Part shown: piece after piece, positions 31,726 to 40,806 of the stretch
Position numbering within the stretch: position 1 is the stretch's first letter
Layout: every line of letters starts with the position of its first letter
Source: Bog-532 sp963742865
GTDB lineage: Bacteria; Actinomycetota; Actinomycetes; Streptosporangiales; Streptosporangiaceae
Reading direction: 5' to 3'
Length of the DNA: 64,000 nucleotides
NCBI GenBank assembly: GCA_963742865.1
Contig: CAVUNW010000026.1
Span: 1-64,000 of the forward strand
The notes under the pieces: generated by a model
Told to the model about the DNA's origin: nothing
What the model saw: only the letters and a program-made list of their open reading frames with translations
The model's database searches: none
Position numbers and translations under genes: made by a program

Positions 31726-33233
31726 CCCAAGGCCGGTTAGTTAAGCGAGTTGCCTGGCTGTCAAGGTGTGTTGGTTGGTGCGGCGGCAGCGGGACTCCGG
31801 TAAGTGAGGTTTGTCCGCCAAAGACAGCCTCGTCACCAGGAGCCCCGCCGTGGATCAGTCTGTCATTTCCCGTGCCGTGACGGTGGCCGGAGGGCGGTTC
31901 GCGCCGGGTCACCTGGGCGAGCTGACGCAGCAGGTGCCGTTCGAGATGGTCGACGCGGTGCTGGAGGAAACGTGCCGGGTCCAGCGCCGCGTCCGTGATC
32001 TTCCGGCCCGGGTGGTGGTCTACCTGCTGCTGGCGGGGTGCCTGTTCGCCGAGCTGGGCTACACCAGGTCTGGCGCCGTGTGGCCGCGGGACTGGGCGGG
32101 CTGCCCGTGGCGGTCCCGACCGCGTCCGCGATGACCCAGGCCCGGCGGAGGCTCGGCCCGGCTCCGCTGCGCGAGTTGTTCTTCCTGCTGCGCGGCCCGG
32201 CCCCGGGCGGGGCGCGGTGGCGGGGACTGCTGGCGGTCGCGATCGACGGCACGATCATGACCGTTGCCGACAGCAAGGGCGAACCTGGCCGTCTACTCCA
32301 AGCAGCGCGGCGGCCCGAACGGCGCCTCCGGCTACCCGATGCTGCGGCTGCTGGTCCTGGTCAGCTGCGGCACCCGCACCGTCATCGACGCGGTGTTCAG
32401 CCCTGTATCCAAAGGCGAGACCACCTGCGCCCCGGGCCTGCTCGGCAGCCTGCACGCCGGAATGATCCTGCTCGCCGACCGGAACTTCGGCGCCGGGTTC
32501 CTGGCCGCGCAGATCGCGGGAACCAGGGCGGACTTCCTGATCCGGGTCCGCAGCGGGAACTGCTCCCCGAAGCTTCCGGTACTGAGCCGCTGCGGCGACG
32601 GGTCCTGGCTGTCGCGCTTCGGCGGCATCCCCGTCCGGGTCATCGACGCCGAGATTACCGTCACCACCAGCACCGGGCACGCCACGAGCGGCTGCCGGCT
32701 GGTCACCACCCTCCTCGACCCGGCCCGCTATCCTGCCGGTGAGATCGCCATTCTCTACCGCGAGCGCTGGGAGGTCGAAAGCGCCTACTTCGAGCTCAAG
32801 TCCACCATCCTCGGCGGCCGGGTCCTGCGCGCCCGCACCCCTGGTGGCATCGACCAGGAGGTCTACGCCCTGCTGGTCACCTACCAGGTGCTGCGCACCG
32901 CCATCGCCGACGCCGCCGGCACCGTCCCGGGCACCGACCCCGACCGCGCCAGCTTCACCGTCGCCCTGAACGCCGCCCGCGACCAGGTCATCCTCGCCGT
33001 CGGCGTCCTCGCCGGCCCCACTGCCGACCTGGCCGGGACAATCGGCCGGCTCGTCCTGGCCAGCCTGATGCCCAGCAGGCGGCTGCGCATCAGCCCCCGC
33101 GTCGTCAAGCGCGCCATGTCCAGGTACAACGCCAAAGGCAAAGTTGACCGCTCAACCCGCAAGGCCACCATCGTCATCGCCATCCTCGGCGACCCCTTGA
33201 CACCCGGCGGCGAACCTTAACTAACCGGCCTTG
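31726..33233 (+). mobile_element. IS4-family insertion sequence, about 1.5 kb
   Basis: The element has perfect 18-bp inverted ends: CAAGGCCGGTTAGTTAAG at 31728-31745 and its complement at 33216-33233. A direct repeat TCCCTAAC flanks it at 31718-31725 and 33234-33241. That is an 8-bp target duplication if the left end starts at 31726. The single transposase gene fills it. The target is a 57-bp tandem repeat, whose pattern resumes exactly after the right copy of the duplication. Confidence 0.85.
31850..33220 (+). CDS. IS4-family DDE transposase (frameshifted)
   Basis: This transposase of about 456 residues joins three frames. The N-terminus V-I-S-R-A-V-T-V-A resembles the IS4 N-terminal domain. 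The catalytic core has D in A-I-D-G-T, D in L-L-A-D-R-N-F, and the Y-R-E-R-W-E-V-E-S-A-Y (Y-x2-R-x3-E-x6-K) motif with E-L-K-S. Frame breaks are near 32065 (one base missing) and 32280 (one base extra). The GTG start at 31850 has AGGAG seven bases upstream. The stop codon lies inside the right inverted repeat. The two shifts are in opposite directions, so programmed frameshifting is unlikely. Confidence 0.82.
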
Positions 33234-33390
33234 TCCCTAACGGGCGGCTCCGGGACTCATCCGCGACCGCGGTCACACTCCTGCCGCTCATCCCTAACGG
33301 GCGGCTCCGGGACTCATCCGCGACCGCGGTCACACTCCTGCCCCTCGTCCTAACGGGCGGCTCGGGGACCCCGCCGCGACCGCGGCGTAG
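33234..33390. repeat. 57-bp tandem repeat array (right of the IS)
   Basis: Copies of the 57-bp unit begin at about 33237, 33294 and 33350 (periods 57 and 56). The last is a degraded half copy. Each holds the palindrome GACCGCGGTC. Together with the copy left of the IS there are about four units. They lie between lhgO and the tetR-ABC genes. Confidence 0.85.
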
Positions 33391-33418
33391 CCGTGGTGGC
33401 TGTCAATGTTCGCCATAA

Positions 33419-33458
33419 GCAAATTTGCGTCCCCCGCAACTTCTTGTACTCTGCTCCC
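33419..33458 (+). promoter_or_regulatory. tetR promoter with operator palindrome
   Basis: A perfect 10-bp palindrome GCAAATTTGC lies at 33419-33428 in an AT-rich patch of otherwise GC-rich DNA. It overlaps a possible -35 (TTTGCG). TACTCT at about 33447 is a possible -10, about seven bases before the ATG at 33459, which points to a leaderless transcript. Autoregulation by the adjacent TetR protein is likely. Confidence 0.5.
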
Positions 33459-34432
33459 ATGTCATCTGCTGGACCAGCGGACCTGCGGGGGACGGCGCCC
33501 GCTCCTGCGCGCGTCCTCGGCGCCGAGTTGCCCCGCGGGCCCAGCCGGCATCCTGCCCAGGGCAGGCCCGGCCGGGCCGAGGGACTGCGCGAGCGCAAGA
33601 AGCTCGCCACCCGGCAGGCCCTCGGCGCCGCCGCCATGCGGCTGGCCATCGAGCGGGGCCTGGAGAACGTGCTGGTCGAGGACATCGCGGCGGCGGCGGA
33701 CGTGTCCGCCGCGGACGTTCAACAATTACTTCGCCAGCAAGTACGAGGCGATCTGCGCGCTGGCGCTGGACCGGTCCTCCCGGATCGGCGACGCGCTGCG
33801 CGAACGGCCCGCCAGCGAGAGCCTCTGGGACGCGATCAGGAACGCGGTGCTGACGGTCTACGCCCCGGCCAGCACGGCCCCCGACCCCGAGGGCATCGCC
33901 GGCATCCGGCTGGTCACCTGTTCCCCGGTGCTGCGCGGGCGAGTACCTGAAGGCCCTGGCCATGATGCAGTACGAGCTGGCGGAGGCCATCGCCGATCGC
34001 ACCGGCACCGCGGCGGCGGCGGCACGTTCTTCACCCGTGCGTTCGCCGGCGCCGTTACGGCCGTGGTCCAGGCGGCGACCGAGCGCTGGCTGTTCACCGA
34101 TCCGCCGGTCGCGCTCGCGCCCGATCATCGAGGACGCCCTGCGCGAACTGGCCGACGGCATGCTCGCCGTCCTGCCCGGGCCCGCCGGCCGGCATGCGCG
34201 CCGGAAAATGACGCGCCATGCGGGGGGCACCGGGCTACCGGCCCGGGCTGGCGACCCCGGCCGCCTACCGGCCGGCCGCCGCATGACGCTGTGCCCGGCC
34301 GGACCCCAGCCGCCTGACCGGCCCGTCCCGCCGCCTGCCCGCGACCTCCCGCCATCGACCGCCCCAGTGCCCGTCCCGCCCCGCGACCCCCAGTCCCGCC
34401 CGCCGACCCAGAGAGAGAGATGCTCATGCTGA
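33459..34432 (+). CDS. TetR-family regulator (frameshifted, 3' end uncertain)
   Basis: The HTH is visible after a 35-residue leader: R-E-R-K-K-L-A-T-R-Q-A-L-G-A-A-A-M-R-L-A, then V-E-D-I-A-A-A-A-D-V-S and, after an extra base near 33711, R-T-F-N-N-Y-F-A-S-K-Y-E-A-I. This is a normal TetR recognition helix and start of helix 4. The ligand domain continues through three more shifts (near 33950, 34025 and 34118) to L-R-E-L-A-D-G-M-L-A-V. The last 80 codons are proline/arginine-rich and may be an out-of-frame tail. It precedes and probably controls the ABC exporter genes. Confidence 0.7.
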
Positions 34433-36171
34433 TCCGGCTTCTGCGCACCTACCTGCGCCCGTACCGCAGGGCGATCACCGCCATCGTGCGTGCTGCAGCT
34501 GGTGCAGACCCTGGCGACCCTCTACCTGCCGACCCTGAACGCCGACATCATCGACAACGGCGTGATCACCGGCGACACCCGCTACATCATGCGCATCGGC
34601 GGCATCATGCTGGCGGTCAGCCTGGTGCAGATCATCTGCGCGATCGGCGCGGTGTACTTCGGGGCCAGGACCGCGATGGCGCTGGGCCGGGACGTCCGGC
34701 ACGCCGTGTTCCACCGGGTCCAGGCGTTCTCCGCCCGCGAGGTCGGGCGGTTCGGCACCCCGTCGCTGATCACCCGGACGACGAACGACGTGCAGCAGGT
34801 CCAGATGCTGGCCGTGATGACGCTTCACGCTGCTGGTGTCGGCCCCGATCATGTGCGTGGGCGGCATCATCCTGGCCCTGCAACCAGGACGTGCCGCTGT
34901 CCTCGCTGCTGCTCGTGGCGGTGTCCGGCGCTGGCGCATCATCGTGGGCCTGATCATCAGGCGGATGCGGCCGCTGTTCCGGCTGATGCAGACGCGCATC
35001 GACGCCATCAACCGGGTGCTGCGCGAGCAGATCACCGGCGTGCGGGTGATCCGGGCGTTCGTCCGCGACCCGCAGGAGCGGGACCGGTTCGCCGCCGCGA
35101 ACGACGAGCTGTTCGACGTCTCGCTGGGCGCCGGCCGCCTGATGGCGCTCATGTTCCCGTCGGTGATGCTGGTCCTCAACCTGTCCAGCATCGCGGTGCT
35201 GTGGTTCGGCGGCCACCTCGTCGCCAGCGGCGGCATGCAGATCGGCGCGCTGACCGCGTTCCTCAGCTACCTGCTGCAGATCCTGATGTCGGTCATGATG
35301 GCCACCTTCGTCTTCATGATGGTGCCGCGGGCGGAGGTGTGCGCCGAGCGGATCGTGGAGGTGCTCGACACCGATCCTGACCTGCTGCCGCCGGACCGCC
35401 CGGTCGCTCGAGCTGGACCGGCCACGGGTACCTCGAGCTGCGGGACGCGGAGTTCCGCTATCCCGGGGCCGAGAAGCCGGTGCTGTCCGGCATCAGCCTC
35501 GCGCGCCCGGCCCGGCGAGGTCACCGCGGTCATCGGCGGCACCGGCAGCGGCAAGACCACGCTGCTCAGCCTCATCCCGCGGCTGATGGACGTCACCGGC
35601 GGGGCGGTGCTCATCGACGGCGTCGACGTCCGCGAGCTCAGCCCGGCGCTGCTGTCGGACCTGATCGGGCTGGTGCCGCAGCAGCCGTACCTGTTCTCCG
35701 GGACCGTGGCCACCAACCTGCGCTACGGCAACCAGGAGGCCACCGACGATGATCTGTGGCACGCGCTGGAGATCGCCCAGGCCCGGGACTTCGTCGAGCA
35801 GATGCCCGGCGGCCTGGACGCCCCGATCGCCCAGGGCGGCACCAACGTGTCCGGCGGCCAGCGGCAGCGGCTGGCCATCGCGCGGGCCCTGGTCCACCGG
35901 CCGGAGATCTACCTGTTCGACGACTCGTTCTCGGCCCTCGACTACGCCACCGACGCGCGGCTGCGGGCCGCGCTGGCGGCCGAGACGGCGGAGGCCACGG
36001 TGGTCATCGTGGCCCAGCGGGTCGCCACGATCCGGCACGCGGACCAGATCATCGTGCTGGACGCCGGGCGCGATCGTCGCCACCGGCACCCACGACGAGC
36101 TGATGAGCACCGACGAGACCTACCGGGAGATCGTGCTCTCCCAGCTGACCGAGCAGGAGGCAGCGGCGTGA
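34420..36171 (+). CDS. ABC exporter half-transporter A (degenerate ATPase site), frameshifted
   Basis: Joined over several one-base shifts, this gives about 580 residues: a six-helix membrane domain, then an ATPase. The ATPase has Walker A G-G-T-G-S-G-K-T-T, Q-loop Q-Q-P-Y-L-F-S, signature V-S-G-G-Q-R-Q-R and Walker B I-Y-L-F-D-D-S-F-S-A-L-D. The residue after the Walker B aspartates is Ser, where active sites have Glu, as in the degenerate partner of heterodimeric exporters (Rv1273c/TM287-like). The partner gene overlaps by 4 bp. The ATG at 34420 follows GAGAGAGAG. It probably exports lipids or drugs. Confidence 0.85.
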
Positions 36172-38242
36172 GCGGGCCGGGCAACGGCCAGGCGACAGAC
36201 GGCGCGGGCACCGGCCAGGCGGTCCAGCGGAGCGGAGCCCGCCGACGCAACGGGGCCGGGGAGCGGGCGACGCCCAAGCGGGGACCCGGCCGCCGGCGGC
36301 ATGGGCCCCGGCCCGGCCCGCCGGTTCATGGCCGGCGGCATGTCCGACGGAGAAGTCGCTCGACTTCCGCGGCTCCAGCCGGCGGCTGCTGGGCACGCTG
36401 GCCCCGCACCGGCTGCTGGTCATCGCCAGCCTGGTGCTGGCCGCGGTCAGCGTCGCCTGTCGGTGCTCGGGCCGTGGCTGCTCGGCGACGCCACCAACCT
36501 CATCTTCGCGGGCGTCATCAGCAAGCGGATCCCGGCCGGGGTCAGCAAGGCCCAGATCGATGGCCCGGCTGCGCCGCGAGGGCCACGGCACGGAGGCCGA
36601 CATGCTGTCGGCGCATGCACGTGGTGCCCGGCCAGGGCATCGACTTCGGCCGCGTCGGCCAGGTGCTGCTGCTGGCCCTGCTGGTCTACCTCGGCTCGTC
36701 GGCCGGCATGCTGCATGCAGGGACGGGTGACGGCGACGGTCGTGCAGCGGGTGGTCTTCCGGCTGCGGGAGCAGGTCCAGGCCAAGCTGTCCCGGCTGCC
36801 GCTGAGCTACTTCGACCGGCAGCCCCGCGGCGAGATCCTCAGCCGGGTCACCAACGACATCGACAACCTGGCCCAGTCGCTGCAGCAGACGCTGAGCCAG
36901 CTGGTCATCTCGGTGCTGACCGATCGTGGGCGTGCTCACGATCGATGTTCCTCATCTCGCCGCTGCTGGCGCTGATCGCGCTGGTCACCGTGCCGGTCTC
37001 GGTATTCGCTCGTGGCCCAGGATCGGCAAGCGCGCGCAGCCGCAGTTCATCAAGCAGTGGTCGACCACCGGCAAGCTGAACGGGCACATCGAGGAGATGT
37101 ACACCGGCCACGCGCTGGTGACGGTCTTCGGCCAGCGGGACGAGGCGATGCGGACCTTCACCGAGCAGAACGAGTGGCTGTACCAGGCCAGCTACCGGGC
37201 CCAGTTCATCTCCGGCACCATCCAGCCGGTCATGATGTTCGTCGGCAACCTCAACTACGTGCTCGTCGCCGTGGTCGGCGGCGCTGCGGGTGGCCGCCGG
37301 CGCGCTGACCCTCGGCGGCGTGCAGGCGTTCATCCAGTACTCCCGGCAGTTCAGCCAGCCGCTGACCCAGGTGGCCAGCATGGCCAACCTGCTGCAGTCC
37401 GGCGTCGCCTCGGCCGAGCGGGTCTTCGCGCTGCTGGACGCGACGAGCAGGAGCCCGGACGCCGGCCCAGCCGGCCCGGCCCGCCGAGGTGCACGGCCGG
37501 GTCGAGTTCGAGCACGTGTCGTTCCGGTACACGCCGGACCGGCCGCTGATCGAGGACCTGTCGCTGACGGTCGAGCCCGGCCAGACCGTGGCCATCGTCG
37601 GCCCGACCGGCGCCGGCAAGACCACGCTGGTCAACCTGCTGATGCGGTTCTACGAGATCAGCTCCGGGCGGATCACCGCTGGACGGCGTCGACATCGCCT
37701 CGATGAGCCGGGACGAGCTGCGCGTCGCTGACCGGGATGGTGCTCCAGGACGCCTGGCTGTTCGGCGGCACGATCGCGGACAACATCGCCTACGGGTCGG
37801 CCGGTGCCACCCCCGAGCAGATCGCCGAGGCGGCCCGGGCCACCTACGTCGACCGGTTCGTCGCAGACGCTGCCCGACGGCTACGACACGGTCCTCGACG
37901 ACGAGGGCGCCAACGTGAGCACGGGCGAGCGGCAGCTCATCACCATCGCCCGGGCGTTCCTGGCCCGGCCCGCCATCCTGATCCTGGACGAGGCGACCAG
38001 CTCGGTGGACACCCGGACCGAGGTGCTGCATCCAGCAGGCGATGACGTCGCTGCGCCAGGGCCGGACCAGCTTCGTCATCGCGCACCGGCTGTCGACCAT
38101 CCGCGACGCCGACCTCATCCTGGTGATGGAGGACGGCCAGATCGTCGAGCAGGGCACCCACGACGAGCTGCTGGCCGCAGGCGGCGCCTACGCCCGCCTC
38201 TACCAGTCCCAGTTCGCCCAGGCCCTAGCCGCCGTCGACTAA
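36168..38242 (+). CDS. ABC exporter half-transporter B (canonical ATPase), frameshifted
   Basis: Joined over about ten one-base shifts, this gives about 690 residues. A 60-residue basic/Gly leader precedes a six-helix domain with an unusually long extracytoplasmic loop, then the coupling-helix segment Y-T-G-H. The ATPase has G-P-T-G-A-G-K-T-T, Q-D-A-W-L-F, signature N-V-S-T-G-E-R-Q-L, and Walker B I-L-I-L-D-E-A-T-S-S-V-D with the catalytic Glu present. The switch histidine is in I-A-H-R-L-S-T-I. It pairs with the upstream gene, whose own catalytic Glu is missing. The GTG start overlaps the previous stop (GTGA). Confidence 0.85.
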
Positions 38243-38679
38243 GGGGCCCCCGGCCGCCTGCGCCCCGTGGGTGGCTCCCCAGGTTTGTGTTGCGTTCTCA
38301 GCGCCGGTTCCGCTTCCGGCCGCCGGATGGCGTCGCGTTCTTCGGGCCCGTGATCAGCCGTCTGCCCGCCGAAGCTGAGGCCGTCCCGCTGTGGGAGCAC
38401 GTGCTGGGCCTGGCCAGTTTCCCAGGCTTCGCCGAGATCAAGCGCAGCCTGCGCGAACGGCCGCAACTGCGCAGCTTCGGCGTGGAGCCGGGCCAGGTCG
38501 GTGCGCAGGAAGACTGGCACGGCGGCAGCCGCCGGCGAAGAAGTAGCGGCCCGGTAACCCCCGGCACATCCGGGTGGCTCGCTCCGGCCCCGGCGTGCGG
38601 GCGTTCTCCCTGGCGCCGGCGTGCGGGGCGGTTCTCCCTGGCCCCGGCGGGCCGGCGCGGGTCTTCTCCGGCGGACGCC
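38243..38679. other. Gap with a possible small plus-strand reading frame
   Basis: No confident gene lies in this 437-bp gap between the ABC exporter and the converging CtaG-like gene. A plus-strand frame from GTG 38287 begins with a plausible protein-like stretch (F-R-P-P-D-G-V-A-F-F-G-P and P-L-W-E-H-V-L-G-L-A-S-F-P). It then becomes low-complexity and runs antisense into the next gene. There is no ribosome site. Confidence 0.3.
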
Positions 38680-39597
38680 TCATCGCCGGGCCCGGGTCAC
38701 CCACCCCGTGACGGCTGTCTCGCCGGCATCCTCGGCTCGGCGGCCGAGGATCCGGTCCACCGCCGAGCCCATGCTGCCGTCGGCGCTGATGATGCGGCGG
38801 ATCACCACGATCAGGCAGGGGATGGCCCAGAAGTCCCCGCACACCCAGAGAATGCCCGCGCCGATCTGCTGATCGGCGAACGGCGGCAGGGTAACCCCGG
38901 GAATGTGGTTGTAGACCGGATACCAGGCGGCGCTGGCCAGGACGCTCATCGACATGGCCAGGATCCACATGGTCACGTTCGTGGCCACCAGCGCGACCGC
39001 CTGCGAGATGGGCGGCATCCGCATCCGGAACGGGGGTGAGGGGATGAACTGCAGCCAGAACAGCACCCCCACGAGAAAGAGGCTGGTGTGCATCAGCCAG
39101 ATGTGCACGGCCTGGTTGTTCTCCGCCAGGTCGAACAGTGCGGGGATGTGCCAGACCAGCATCACGGCGGTGAACGCCGTCACCGCTACCCACGGGCGCA
39201 GCAGCCAGCCCGCCGCCGCGCGCAGCGGGCGTGACCAGCGGCCGCGCATGACCCCGGCGGTCGCGCTGCGCCCGGCCCGCCCGGGCAGCCCGTCCAGCAG
39301 CGGCTGCCACGGCGCCCCGGCCACGATCAGGGTCGGGGCGGCGAACATCAGCAGCAGGTGCTGGATCATGTGCGCGAAGAAGTAGTCGCTGGCCCAGTAG
39401 TCGACCGGTGACTCCACCGCGAGCAGCAGCATCATCAGCCCGGCGTAGAACCACAGCGAGCGCAGCCGGCGCTGCCGGGTGCGCTCGGGGCGGGAGCGCC
39501 GGGCCAGCCGGGCGAGGCCGATCTCGTGCCATCCGGCGAGGACGATCGCGACGATCAGGAACGGGTCGAAGGACCAGTGATCGATGAGGTAGCTCAT
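38680..39597 (-). CDS. ctaG: CtaG-like (caa3-type) cytochrome c oxidase assembly membrane protein
   Basis: This membrane protein of about 305 residues has seven hydrophobic helices. It matches the Bacillus CtaG/DUF1404 family in the segment H-M-I-Q-H-L-L-L-M-F-A-A-P, the W-H-I-P-A-L-F motif, and H-T-S-L-F-L-V-G-V-L-F-W. These conserved histidines are thought to help copper delivery to subunit I. It lies convergent to the ABC genes and 6 bp after the lipoprotein gene stop. The oxidase operon lies 7 kb away. The helices and motifs make the family call secure. Confidence 0.85.
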   Translation of the reverse strand: MSYLIDHWSFDPFLIVAIVLAGWHEIGLARLARRSRPERTRQRRLRSLWFYAGLMMLLLAVESPVDYWASDYFFAHMIQHLLLMFAAPTLIVAGAPWQPLLDGLPGRAGRSATAGVMRGRWSRPLRAAAGWLLRPWVAVTAFTAVMLVWHIPALFDLAENNQAVHIWLMHTSLFLVGVLFWLQFIPSPPFRMRMPPISQAVALVATNVTMWILAMSMSVLASAAWYPVYNHIPGVTLPPFADQQIGAGILWVCGDFWAIPCLIVVIRRIISADGSMGSAVDRILGRRAEDAGETAVTGWVTRARR

Positions 39598-39603
39598 GGC
39601 CGC

Positions 39604-40806
39604 CTAGCCCGACGAACCGTAGGGGATCGTGACGTGGATGGTCTGCGCCAGGCTCCACCACGCCGGGCCCGCCCCGGAGCTGCCCTTCCCGGAGGTTCCC
39701 GGGCCGAGCCGCCAGTCCATGAACGTACCGCCGTGAGCCGTGATCGCATCGGCGCGGCCGCCGGGCCCGAGCGCGAGGGTGGCCGCCCCGGCGGGCAGTA
39801 CCGGAAGCGCGCGCCACGATGACCCCGGCCCGGCCAGGGACTCCGCAGGACGTCCGTTAAGAATGATTCCGATGCTCCCGCCCGGGCCGACCGAGGTGGA
39901 GCGGAGCTGGCCCGCGCCGGTGCGCAGCGGAGCGGACAGGGTCCACGCGCTGCCCCCGTCGCCCGACCAGGCGGCGAGGAGGCTGGTGCCCGGGCCGGAG
40001 CCGGCCCGCAGCAGCGCCACGAGACTGTCGCCGGCCGCGGTCAGCCTGAGCACGCCGATGGCCTCCCCGGACACCGCCCCGGGCAGCGCCGGTCCCGCCG
40101 CGCGCCAGGTCCCGCCGTGGTCGGCGAAGATGCCCACGGTTCCTGGCCGGCTGCAGTCACCGGCCAGCATCGGAAAACCATTTTTGCCGAACGAGGCTCC
40201 GGTGAGGCCGGTCAGACCGCAGGACTTGCCCTCCGGCGTGGCCGCCAGCACGCCCGCGCTGGACAGGGACGTCCACGCGGTCCCGGCGCTGGTGCCGAGC
40301 TCCACCCGCCCGCTGGTGGTCAGCGCGATGAGCCGGCCGCTGGGGCCGGCCGCCAGGGCGTCGGGCGCGGCCGCGAGGCCGGGGTTCACCGGGCCGGCCG
40401 GGGACCAGCTGGCGCCCTCGTCGCGGCTGGCGGCGAGTGGCGAGAACGTCAGGTCCTGGCTGGGCCGGAAGCCGGTGACCAGCGACCCGCCAGTTCCGGC
40501 GACCTCGAGGCCGCCGTTGTCAGCCACCCCGGCCGGGGTCGCCAGCCGCCAGGGCGCGGTTCCCGCCGGACGGACGAACAGCTCCCAGAAGTTGTTCTCG
40601 TCGGCCGCGGGGCCGCCCATCTCCACGATGGCCCGGGCGGCCCCCGCGGAATCGGTGACGGACGTGGCCAGCGGCGGCGGCGCGGCCGGAACCGCGGCCG
40701 GCCCCGGGCTGGCGGCCCGCTGGGTCCCGCAGCCCGCGGCCAGCGCGCAGGTCAGGGCGCAGGTCACGGCGAGGGCGGTGATCGCGGTGATGCGGATGGC
40801 GGTCAT
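39604..40806 (-). CDS. Lipoprotein, beta-propeller/BNR-like
   Basis: The N-terminus has a signal peptide ending in the lipobox A-L-A-A-G-C (Cys near residue 26), so this is an exported lipoprotein of about 400 residues. The body has repeated S-x-D-x-G-x-x-W motifs (S-R-D-E-G-A-S-W, S-G-D-G-G-S-A-W) and many Ser/Gly/Ala strands, as in BNR/sialidase-like beta propellers. No catalytic function can be assigned. Its start overlaps the end of the SCO fusion gene by 4 bp, so it belongs to the same minus-strand operon. Confidence 0.65.
   Translation of the reverse strand: MTAIRITAITALAVTCALTCALAAGCGTQRAASPGPAAVPAAPPPLATSVTDSAGAARAIVEMGGPAADENNFWELFVRPAGTAPWRLATPAGVADNGGLEVAGTGGSLVTGFRPSQDLTFSPLAASRDEGASWSPAGPVNPGLAAAPDALAAGPSGRLIALTTSGRVELGTSAGTAWTSLSSAGVLAATPEGKSCGLTGLTGASFGKNGFPMLAGDCSRPGTVGIFADHGGTWRAAGPALPGAVSGEAIGVLRLTAAGDSLVALLRAGSGPGTSLLAAWSGDGGSAWTLSAPLRTGAGQLRSTSVGPGGSIGIILNGRPAESLAGPGSSWRALPVLPAGAATLALGPGGRADAITAHGGTFMDWRLGPGTSGKGSSGAGPAWWSLAQTIHVTIPYGSSG

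Noticed and set aside
31850..33220. Programmed frameshifting in the transposase
   Set aside because: The two breaks go in opposite directions and no slippery A/T run is present, so sequence error or decay is more likely. IS4 transposases normally use one frame.
31664..33390. Possible CRISPR array from 57-bp repeats
   Set aside because: There are no unique spacers between units, and no cas genes are nearby.
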